From: UBA2588 sp002339805
GTDB lineage: Bacteria; Chloroflexota; Dehalococcoidia; Lucifugimonadales; UBA3495
Length of the DNA stretch: 64,000 nt
NCBI GenBank assembly: GCA_045562555.1
Contig: JBJKVO010000015.1
Location: forward strand, 186,001-250,000
Reading direction: 5' to 3'
Numbering within the stretch: the first letter of the stretch is position 1; each line of letters starts with the position of its first letter. Under the pieces are notes generated by a model, which was given only the letters and a program-made list of their open reading frames with translations, ran no database searches and was not told where the DNA came from. Both the position numbers and the translations under genes were made by a program. Shown here in pieces: positions 55,329 through 62,611 of the stretch.

Positions 55329-56426
55329 TCACTCTTTGAATTTATTTATAACATCCGGATTAAACTCTAGGCCTAATCCAGGCTTATCCGGAACATTGAT
55401 TTGGCCGTTAATTACTTCCGGGGTCTCTAAGAACAATTCTAATGACCAAGGCATATATTCTACTGTTAAGCCATTAGGAATAGCCGACATAGTATGGACT
55501 TGGACTTCAGGAATAAGATGACTGACCACCGGTAAGTTGAAAGCTTCCGCCATATGCGCAACTTTCATGAATTGAGTGATCCCGCCTACTCGCATCAAAT
55601 CAATCATAACAATATCAATTGATCGAGCTTCAATCATATGCCTAAAAGGCCTAATCCCGTAAACATACTCACCAGCGCATATAGGAGTTGTTAACGAATC
55701 CGCTACTCTAGCTAACCCCTGGTAGTCCTCGCAAGCAACTACATCTTCCAGCCAGAACAAATTATATTCCTCTACTCTAGATCCAATTTGTATAGCTTGA
55801 TTTACATCCCACAGTTGATTGATATCGCACATAAGGTCAATATCAGGAGATAACACCTGTCTTAAAGTTTTCATTCGTTCAATTTCAGCAGATGCCGTTA
55901 ACTCCCCTCCCATCTGGGTTTTCATCTGAGTAAATCCCAATTCAACTAATCTTGGAGCAATATATTCTAAATCTTTTAAATTCTTTTCCCTGACTAATTG
56001 ACCACTAGCATAAGTGTTAATACTAGTCCTAAATCCACCCAATAAAGAGGACACAGTTTGATTTAGACATTTGCCTTTAATATCCCATAGTGCTGTGTCA
56101 ATAGAAGCCATCGCTATATTTAGTATTCCTCCTGGGCCCGAACCAGTTGATGCTGTTATCAGCTTAGCGTACAAATTTTCTATTTGTGACGGGTCTTCAC
56201 CAATTAATAATTCAGAAAGGTTTTCTACAGATAATTTAAGCGCTGGATACAAAGGGTTATTAACATTACCTGGAATAAAAGAAACTCCTATTCCTGTTAT
56301 TCCTTCATCTGTATGTAGCTCAAGGGTAACAAATCCTCTGGTTGAGTCACTCCCTTTAACACCTTCTACCAAAGGCTTATCTGATTGAATCCTTACAGAA
56401 TTAACCTCAAATCCACTAATTCTCAT
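55329..56426 (-). CDS. Enolase-superfamily (mandelate racemase-like) enzyme
   Basis: The 365-residue protein has a capping domain and a beta-barrel with metal ligands Asp (in DINQLWD), Glu (in LEDVVACED) and Glu (in CAGEYVYG), and a late His in VVSHLIPEV. The site normally read KxK is KTQ, so the second catalytic Lys is missing. It could be a sugar-acid dehydratase or racemase with altered chemistry. It follows the PIG-L gene in a catabolic run of three. Confidence 0.85.
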   Translation of the reverse strand: MRISGFEVNSVRIQSDKPLVEGVKGSDSTRGFVTLELHTDEGITGIGVSFIPGNVNNPLYPALKLSVENLSELLIGEDPSQIENLYAKLITASTGSGPGGILNIAMASIDTALWDIKGKCLNQTVSSLLGGFRTSINTYASGQLVREKNLKDLEYIAPRLVELGFTQMKTQMGGELTASAEIERMKTLRQVLSPDIDLMCDINQLWDVNQAIQIGSRVEEYNLFWLEDVVACEDYQGLARVADSLTTPICAGEYVYGIRPFRHMIEARSIDIVMIDLMRVGGITQFMKVAHMAEAFNLPVVSHLIPEVQVHTMSAIPNGLTVEYMPWSLELFLETPEVINGQINVPDKPGLGLEFNPDVINKFKE

Positions 56427-56447
56427 ATTAATATCTCCTTCTAGTAA

Positions 56448-57161
56448 TTATGAAAGATCAAAAGCATGGAACTTCTCTGCATAACGCATGTTAACAGATT
56501 CCCCATTTCTTGTTCTCCAATCTCTCATGTGATTAGCTACAGCGTCCATGTTTTCTATTTGGCTAGCATGTTTCTGTAATGCTTGGATTGCTATTTCTAT
56601 CGTTTCAGAAACATCCACATACTCTTCTCCTAAATCAGAACCCATCACCCATAACTCCTTAACTTTATGAGGCTCTAACCCTTGTTCGAGCAAATCAGGG
56701 AAAGTAAGACGGTCTCTAGCTGTAGGGAATACTGCGGCCATCGCAGCTTCGCCTGAAGCTATATGATCAGGATGACCTATATATCCATTACCAGTAAGCT
56801 TTCTGGATGGATACATACATATCAAAATATCTGGTTTATGCTTCCGAATCTGTATTGTGATATCTTTCCGAAGAGATAATGAAGGCTCTAATACCGAATC
56901 TTCATAATCTAAAAACACTACCTCTTTTAACCCTAAAACTTCCGCTGCTTGTAATTGTTCAGCTTTCCTAGTTTGAATCAAAATTTCACTAGTAATAGCA
57001 GGGTCATCATTGCCTTTACTCCCGTCAGTACACAGCACATAAGTAACTTCCCATCCTTCTCTGCACCATTTTGCCACTGTGCCGCTACATCCCCACTCAG
57101 CATCGTCAGCATGTGCAACAACTACCATCGCTGATCGATATCCTTCTCTATCCGGCATCAT
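56448..57161 (-). CDS. PIG-L family deacetylase
   Basis: The 237-residue LmbE-fold enzyme has the zinc motif AHADDAEWGCSG (about 14-25, AHxDD) and a second ligand in HPDHIASG (about 127-134). Such enzymes remove acyl groups from N-acylated sugars or related amides. It starts the run with the enolase-superfamily and NIPSNAP genes, suggesting use of an acylated substrate. Confidence 0.92.
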   Translation of the reverse strand: MMPDREGYRSAMVVVAHADDAEWGCSGTVAKWCREGWEVTYVLCTDGSKGNDDPAITSEILIQTRKAEQLQAAEVLGLKEVVFLDYEDSVLEPSLSLRKDITIQIRKHKPDILICMYPSRKLTGNGYIGHPDHIASGEAAMAAVFPTARDRLTFPDLLEQGLEPHKVKELWVMGSDLGEEYVDVSETIEIAIQALQKHASQIENMDAVANHMRDWRTRNGESVNMRYAEKFHAFDLS

Positions 57162-57245
57162 TTATTCTCCTATGTTTATTAATTTATATATTATTCCTTC
57201 AACTTAGTATTATATAATTTTTATACATTTAAAATCAGGATAAGA

Positions 57246-57263
57246 ATGAATAACTATGGCTAG
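57246..57263 (+). other. Possible five-codon upstream ORF overlapping the next start
   Basis: ATG-AAT-AAC-TAT-GGC-TAG, preceded by AGGA, runs across the ATG (57256) of the hot-dog-like gene in another frame. If translated it could couple or limit initiation of that gene. It is short and may be coincidence. Confidence 0.2.
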
Positions 57264-57627
57264 ATTATGGGGCAAAACATTTAATTACGAAGATGTTAGG
57301 GAAGGAGATGAGCTACCAGTATTAATCAAATGGTTGATGTTCGTAGACCCAAAAAAGGAACATTCGTTTTATAAAGCTGACGATCTTAAATCTTACGTTC
57401 GAGAAGCTATAATAAAAACCATACCTATCCAAAACCCATCCGAAAATCTTGATTGGATAACTCTCGAACTAAATCAAGATGTCTCTCTAAATACAAATCT
57501 TTCACTCACAGGAATAATAACCGCTAAGAATTTTAAACAAAATAAAGAATTAATAATTACTTTCAACATTGAATCAGATGATGGAACTGTACAGCAAAAA
57601 GCTATTGCCACTGTATTTGTCATTTAA
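57256..57627 (+). CDS. Short MaoC/hot-dog-like protein lacking the catalytic loop
   Basis: The 123-residue protein opens GKTFNYEDVREGDELPVLIKW like MaoC-type dehydratases and ends in a strand pattern (TGIITAKNF, ATVFVI) fitting the second half of a hot-dog fold. The central helix with the catalytic Asp and His of hydratases is not seen. It may be a regulatory or structural hot-dog. I am confident only of the resemblance. Confidence 0.55.
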   Translation: MARLWGKTFNYEDVREGDELPVLIKWLMFVDPKKEHSFYKADDLKSYVREAIIKTIPIQNPSENLDWITLELNQDVSLNTNLSLTGIITAKNFKQNKELIITFNIESDDGTVQQKAIATVFVI

Positions 57628-57633
57628 ATAATA

Positions 57634-58050
57634 TTAACGTCGGTTCTTCCTATTCCTTGCTCTTCTAGATCTAGGTTTGCTGCCCGAATCTTCTTCCTCA
57701 TGCTGGGTTATAACCATCGAACCCAAATTTCTAGAAATTTTAGGCTTCTGTACAAACGTCCAATGAATCTGTGTGATTACTGTCAATGCAACTCCTGGGA
57801 TTATGAAAGTTATAGCTCCTTGCCTAGATATTCCTTCCCCCAAGAACAAAGCTTGATATACCAACAAATAAATGCCCATAAAAATCAGCGCCCAGGAGAG
57901 TGCTCCTGAAATAAATCCATTATGCCAAGGTGATCGAATCGTCAATACAGACCACAAAGGCCAAAAAACAAAAGAGGGGAACAAAAACCAGTCTTGATAG
58001 TACCATGGCTTAAGTTCTTTTCCTGGCTCTCCAAGGCTACTGTTTGCCAT
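57634..58050 (-). CDS. Small membrane protein with basic tail
   Basis: The 138-residue protein has three hydrophobic segments (about 23-40, 48-68, 80-98) and a strongly basic C-terminal tail (PRSRRARNRKNRR). I do not recognise it. Its ATG shares a base with the stop of the upstream small gene (TGATG), so the two are translationally coupled. Confidence 0.6.
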   Translation of the reverse strand: MANSSLGEPGKELKPWYYQDWFLFPSFVFWPLWSVLTIRSPWHNGFISGALSWALIFMGIYLLVYQALFLGEGISRQGAITFIIPGVALTVITQIHWTFVQKPKISRNLGSMVITQHEEEDSGSKPRSRRARNRKNRR

Positions 58051-58313
58051 CAGTTTCGCCCCAACATGATGTGGAATTCCAACACATCAATTGGTCTTTT
58101 ATTTTTTATGGATGCCACAGAGTATTCAACGCACATGCGAGCAAATCCTGAATATTCATATATGTGGCTACCCATGTTAACTACCGGAATAGGCCCATCT
58201 AATTGCACACTTATATCAGAAGGATTTTCTTCATTAACCCTTAAATCAATAAAATCACCGGTTAATTTTTCAATTTTATTTTTTAATTCTGTTACGAATT
58301 GTTGATCTTCCAA
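58050..58313 (-). CDS. Small hypothetical protein
   Basis: The 87-residue protein is soluble, with mixed helix and strand (DLRVNEENPSDISVQLDG) and no recognised domain. It lies directly before the small membrane protein, with one-base overlap, and is read from the divergent promoter region at 58342-58351. Confidence 0.55.
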   Translation of the reverse strand: MEDQQFVTELKNKIEKLTGDFIDLRVNEENPSDISVQLDGPIPVVNMGSHIYEYSGFARMCVEYSVASIKNKRPIDVLEFHIMLGRN

Positions 58314-58341
58314 TAATATCTCCTAAAATCGAGATCCTATT

Positions 58342-58378
58342 ATTATACCAATTTCTTTATTTTCTCTCTTGGTATAAA
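58342..58378. promoter_or_regulatory. Mirrored extended -10 promoters of divergent genes
   Basis: A perfect 9-base inverted repeat TTATACCAA (58343-58351) and TTGGTATAA (58369-58377) forms two extended -10 boxes, TTGGTATAAT on the minus strand and TTGGTATAAA on the plus strand, facing away from each other. They would drive the 58313 and 58409 starts. A shared regulator could bind between them. Confidence 0.5.
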
Positions 58379-58408
58379 ATTCTGAAATCAAATCATAAGG
58401 TTCTGTCG

Positions 58409-58735
58409 ATGTATACAAATATATCGCCAACATGGCTAAAATATTTAATTGAGAACACACCAAATTTTATTCTAATTGATATTCGGGAACCATCATTACA
58501 TGAGAGTTCTCATATCGAGCACTCGGTTGTGATCGAACCCCGGAAAATCATCAATAAGTTAAGTAACCTAGTATCATCAAAAAAAACCAAACTGATAATA
58601 TATGATCAAGACAATAGCGAATCTCCAAGTGTAGCAAATTTGTTAATAGCTGATGGGTATCACAACGTATCCATACTAGAAGGCGGATTGCAACAATGGA
58701 TATTGGAACAACAACCCGTTAAATCCCTAAACTGA
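58409..58735 (+). CDS. Rhodanese-like protein lacking the active Cys
   Basis: The 108-residue rhodanese fold starts FILIDIREPSLHESSHIEHS, with the usual fold elements, and has GYHNVSILEGGLQQW near the end. The active-site loop reads IIYDQDNSES, with Asp66 where the catalytic Cys should be, so it is probably a non-catalytic sulfur or phosphate-binding or protein-interaction domain. It is followed by an acyl-CoA dehydrogenase-like gene. Confidence 0.78.
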   Translation: MYTNISPTWLKYLIENTPNFILIDIREPSLHESSHIEHSVVIEPRKIINKLSNLVSSKKTKLIIYDQDNSESPSVANLLIADGYHNVSILEGGLQQWILEQQPVKSLN

Positions 58736-58754
58736 CACATTAAAGGTGATAATC

Positions 58755-59906
58755 ATGGACATAAACGCAGTTAAAACAAATGCCAAACTCGTTGCAGAAG
58801 AATGGAAAGAACAAGTTACTGAACGGCAACAAAGAACAGAATTGCAAGAAGACGACTATAACCAATTGAAAAGCATAAATATCCCTCTGTTGGGAGTTCC
58901 TCAAGAATTTGGTGGATTGTGGCAAGATCTGCAATCAACTGGAAGCTCTATATGTGAAATCCTCAGGATATTAGCTTCTGGCGACCCTTCTGTTGCACTT
59001 TCTAGCACTATGCATCAAGGAGTTCTGTCACCATGGAGATCAGGCAAAGTAACAGAAGAGTACAGAGAACAGTGGAACGCACAGAAAGCCGAAGTTTTTC
59101 AAACAGTACTTGAAGGCAGCTGGTGGGGAACAATAGTATCAGAACCTGGTAGTGGTGGGGATTCAGGCCTAACAAAAACTGCTACGAAATTAGACTCTGG
59201 TCTAAAATACTTTATGACTGGTAAGAAACATTTTGGGAGTGGTTCAGGCCGGACCTCTTACATGACAACTCGAGCTGTCCCTGAAGGAGAAGAGACTCCT
59301 GACATTTTTTTCATCAAAGTTAAAGATATTCCATGGGATGGATCCCAAGGAATTCAACTTGATAACCCATGGAGAGGCCGCGGGATGCGATCAACCAACA
59401 GCCATGCATTTACATTCACAAATTTTCCTGCAACCCGCATAGCATGGCCTGGACATTCTGCTGAACTAATGGCGTCTAATGGAGGTCTCGGACCGGTTGC
59501 ATTCACCTCCGTCATAACAGGAGTAGTTGATTCAGCAATGGCTCACTGCAGACAAAACCTGCAAAAAATTTTAGCCACATCCCCAAAATTAAAAGCATTC
59601 CAAGAAGTCCACTGGACTCAAGCAGAACAGGAATACTGGTTAATAAATCAAGCCATGAAGACGACCTTAGAAACCTTAAAAGATGGCACTTCAGATAGAT
59701 ATAACTCGTTGATGTTAAAAGAAGCAGTAGCAAATTTAGCAGATTCAATACTCAATCGTTTGTGCAAACTAACTGGTGGTACAGCTTACACTTGGTACTC
59801 CCCGTTAGGTGGCTGGCTGGAAGATGTAAGAGCATTAGGATTCTTGCGACCTCCATGGGCTTTAGCATATGAACAGCTGTTTAATATGAGCATCAATGAA
59901 CAATAA
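58755..59906 (+). CDS. Acyl-CoA dehydrogenase-like / DszC-type flavin monooxygenase
   Basis: The 383-residue protein has the acyl-CoA dehydrogenase fold, with DPSVALSSTMHQGVLSPW (about 75-92) and ESEPGSGGDSGLTKTATKL-like stretch around residue 133, and a C-terminal GGTAYTWYSPLGGWLEDVRA. The early residues and the absence of a clear acyl-CoA base suggest the DszC/SfnC-like flavin monooxygenase branch. I chose the ATG at 58755, which has AGGTG upstream. Its end overlaps the cyclase start by 11 bases. Confidence 0.8.
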   Translation: MDINAVKTNAKLVAEEWKEQVTERQQRTELQEDDYNQLKSINIPLLGVPQEFGGLWQDLQSTGSSICEILRILASGDPSVALSSTMHQGVLSPWRSGKVTEEYREQWNAQKAEVFQTVLEGSWWGTIVSEPGSGGDSGLTKTATKLDSGLKYFMTGKKHFGSGSGRTSYMTTRAVPEGEETPDIFFIKVKDIPWDGSQGIQLDNPWRGRGMRSTNSHAFTFTNFPATRIAWPGHSAELMASNGGLGPVAFTSVITGVVDSAMAHCRQNLQKILATSPKLKAFQEVHWTQAEQEYWLINQAMKTTLETLKDGTSDRYNSLMLKEAVANLADSILNRLCKLTGGTAYTWYSPLGGWLEDVRALGFLRPPWALAYEQLFNMSINEQ

Positions 59907-60576
59907 TATTGTGGATTTAACCCTTACCCTGGGAGGAGATCAAATCACGCCTGTACCAGGTTTGATTGAAGTTGAAACTAGTCCTTTACAAACCCATCAA
60001 AGCCATGCCAGGTCAAATACAAAATTAACCCTCCCAACGCATATCGGAACTCATGTAGATGCTCCGTATCACTTTATAGAATCCGGAGAAACTCTCGAAA
60101 ACATGCCACTATATAAATTCGTAGGTGATGGACTTCTTCTTGATCTGCGAGAACTCAGTAAACCTAAAACCAGTATCAAATTAGAAGATCTAAAAAAATC
60201 ATTGAACGGCAATACTATAAAACAAGATCAAATTGTGATCTTATTTACTGGATGGACTTCTTCGAAATCTGGGCAACCAGATTATTACACAGGGGGACCT
60301 TATTTAAGTAATGAAGCGGCAGACTTTCTTGTAAGTCAACGCACTAAAGCTGTTGCTATAGATTTCCCTATAGACAAGCATCCCGCCACCCCAAATTCAA
60401 CAATCACCGATTTCCCAGTCCATAGGATATTGCTAGGAGCAGAAATTCCAATAATCGAAAACCTAATAAACCTTCATTGCTTAGTAGGAGAAAAATTCAC
60501 TCTAAGTGCCTTACCTTTAAAACTGAAAGGCGGAGATGGCTCAGCTACAAGGGCTGTAGCATTCATAAACTCTTAA
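59896..60576 (+). CDS. Cyclase-family amidohydrolase (KynB-like)
   Basis: The 226-residue protein has the metal motif HIGTHVDAPYHF (about 51-62) typical of the KynB/cyclase family, and a later DFPIDKHP loop. These enzymes hydrolyse arylformamides and related amides. Specificity is unknown. The gene begins within the last bases of the monooxygenase-like gene and probably shares its transcript. Confidence 0.88.
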   Translation: MNNNIVDLTLTLGGDQITPVPGLIEVETSPLQTHQSHARSNTKLTLPTHIGTHVDAPYHFIESGETLENMPLYKFVGDGLLLDLRELSKPKTSIKLEDLKKSLNGNTIKQDQIVILFTGWTSSKSGQPDYYTGGPYLSNEAADFLVSQRTKAVAIDFPIDKHPATPNSTITDFPVHRILLGAEIPIIENLINLHCLVGEKFTLSALPLKLKGGDGSATRAVAFINS

Positions 60577-60587
60577 TTCTAAACAAC

Positions 60588-61202
60588 ATGAAAATACTTA
60601 TCGGTAGCAATAATTTATCTAAACAAAAAGAAATGCTTAATATATTCAGTGAGATCCCTGCAACTCTCATAACTCCACAAAATCTAAATGTTATTTATGA
60701 CCCTCCGGAAGTAAGTGGCACTCACAAAGAGATTGCTGAACAAAAGGCGCTGCAATGGTCTACCATTACTGACCATTTAGTCATCAGCACGGATGGCGGA
60801 CTAATCATTCCAACACTTGGAGAAAACTGGAACAGTACTCTTACTAAGAGACAAGCAGGAGAAAATGCTTCAGACCTAGACAGAGCAATATATCTACTAG
60901 AAACTCTTAAATTTGCCAAAGGAATCGAAAGAACGGCTTCATGGATTGAATGCGTAGCAATAGCTCAATCAAATAAACTATTAAAATCATGGGAGATATC
61001 TGGCCCAGAAGGGATGATCCTGAGTGATATTCCCTCCGAAGACATCAGCCCTTTCTGGGTTAATCATATTTGGTATTTCCCTGAAAAAGACAAAACCTAC
61101 CATCATATGGATGAATTAGAAAAATGCTCTTTATCTGATCACTGGATCACAATAACCAATGTAGTACAGAACTTTTTTAGAGATTCTTATCCGGAACTCT
61201 GA
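60588..61202 (+). CDS. Ham1/RdgB-like non-canonical purine NTP pyrophosphatase
   Basis: The 204-residue protein opens KILIGSNNLSKQKEM, the Ham1 N-terminal pattern, and has a central DGGLIIP turn. I chose the ATG at 60588. The frame could open farther upstream, but that overlaps the cyclase gene. The last 26 bases overlap the convergent MFS gene. Members hydrolyse ITP or XTP, but the C-terminal half is divergent, so the activity is uncertain. Confidence 0.75.
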   Translation: MKILIGSNNLSKQKEMLNIFSEIPATLITPQNLNVIYDPPEVSGTHKEIAEQKALQWSTITDHLVISTDGGLIIPTLGENWNSTLTKRQAGENASDLDRAIYLLETLKFAKGIERTASWIECVAIAQSNKLLKSWEISGPEGMILSDIPSEDISPFWVNHIWYFPEKDKTYHHMDELEKCSLSDHWITITNVVQNFFRDSYPEL

Positions 61203-62451
61203 GTTTAACTACCAATAGTAAAACTACAGCTAGCACCCACAAAGCCATATTATAGAAAAACACATTGCTGATTCCAAAGTTAGCAACGATCAATCTACCT
61301 GCTATAAACGGAGAGAAAGCACTAATAATACTGTTAGCACCCAACACCAACCCCATAGTTGCCCCTTCACTTCCTGTGCCTATCTGGTCTAATACAGCTG
61401 CTTGCAGCAATTGACCTAATGAGTATGTAAATAACCCCGTCAAAGCAAAAATAATACCCAGCATTAACTTGGAATCGCCTCCAACAAACGGTATCAATCC
61501 TACTAAAATCGAAGCTATGATCAAACTTGGAATTAGTACTTTTTTCCTGCTATATCTATCTGATAACCACCCCAGAACTGGAGAAGAAAAAGCTCCTGCT
61601 AATGTTAATAGCGAAAAGTAGAATCCAGCCAACGCAGGACCATAACCCAAACTGTCTTCGTATACATTGCTGTCAGTTAGATACAAAGGAACCCACACCA
61701 TCAATGAATTAAATCCTGTATTTCTAAGGAATATCACCAAGACCAAAATCATAATCACTCTATCTTTCAGAAGAGCTTTCGCATTTTTGACCCTGGTAAG
61801 TAGATCTACGACTTCTTGGTTCCTAGAAACGCTACTTAAATTACCTAATGCTAACCATACAAAAAAGGCTATGATTAGAGTAGGGATCACGTACGCTACC
61901 GTGGTGGCCCTCCATGGTTCCCAGGCTAATCCAGTAAATAGCGAAACCATCAACAATCCAGTTATGTAAGGCCCTGCGGTTGAGCCCACTTGAGCCCCAA
62001 TTCCGTGCACAGATAAACCAAAACCTCTATTGTTCGGAAATCTTTGAGAAATAGTCACAATCGCAGGAATATGCCAAATCTGACCAGGCAGTGGCATAAC
62101 AGCTGCTAGTAGTAATAAATATACATATGATTTTGATACCCCAAGGGCTCCGAAAACAATAGCTGCTAAGATTAAACAGCCAGTAAGTATTAGGCCCCAT
62201 CGGTTATTAAACCGGTCAATAATAAATCCAGCAGTCATAGTGACTACTCCGCCACTAACCTGCCTTACGAAATGAAATAATTCAACCTGAATAGACGATA
62301 ATCCTAATGATGCCTGTATGTACGGTATTAAAAACAAGAAAGCAGACATGTAATAATGGGTTATGCCATGCCCTATCGATAGCACGGTTAGAATGAATAC
62401 ATTAGCTGGGTTATTATCTCTAGCTGAAACGGAATTGTTTTCAGAACTCAC
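61177..62451 (-). CDS. Major facilitator superfamily transporter
   Basis: The 424-residue protein has about 12 membrane segments, and the family loop motifs DRFNNRWG between helices 2 and 3 and LSDRYSRKKVL in the second half. It moves a small metabolite across the cytoplasmic membrane. The substrate is unknown. It faces the Ham1-like gene and overlaps it by 26 bases. Confidence 0.92.
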   Translation of the reverse strand: MSSENNSVSARDNNPANVFILTVLSIGHGITHYYMSAFLFLIPYIQASLGLSSIQVELFHFVRQVSGGVVTMTAGFIIDRFNNRWGLILTGCLILAAIVFGALGVSKSYVYLLLLAAVMPLPGQIWHIPAIVTISQRFPNNRGFGLSVHGIGAQVGSTAGPYITGLLMVSLFTGLAWEPWRATTVAYVIPTLIIAFFVWLALGNLSSVSRNQEVVDLLTRVKNAKALLKDRVIMILVLVIFLRNTGFNSLMVWVPLYLTDSNVYEDSLGYGPALAGFYFSLLTLAGAFSSPVLGWLSDRYSRKKVLIPSLIIASILVGLIPFVGGDSKLMLGIIFALTGLFTYSLGQLLQAAVLDQIGTGSEGATMGLVLGANSIISAFSPFIAGRLIVANFGISNVFFYNMALWVLAVVLLLVVKLRVPDKNL

Positions 62452-62611
62452 AATTATTCCTCATTGGACTCTTGAATCTGCAAATTTTATATCTTGAAGA
62501 TTCTATTTACAAGTTAGAGAACACATAAAAGTTAACAATCCTATAATTGACTGACTAATACCCAACCGTTATTCTTAACATATCAGCTTGGTTCATGAGT
62601 GAAGATGCAGA

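Noticed and set aside
60477..60587. Upstream extension of the Ham1-like gene
   Set aside because: It runs inside the cyclase gene; the family N-terminus KILIGSNN begins at 60588.
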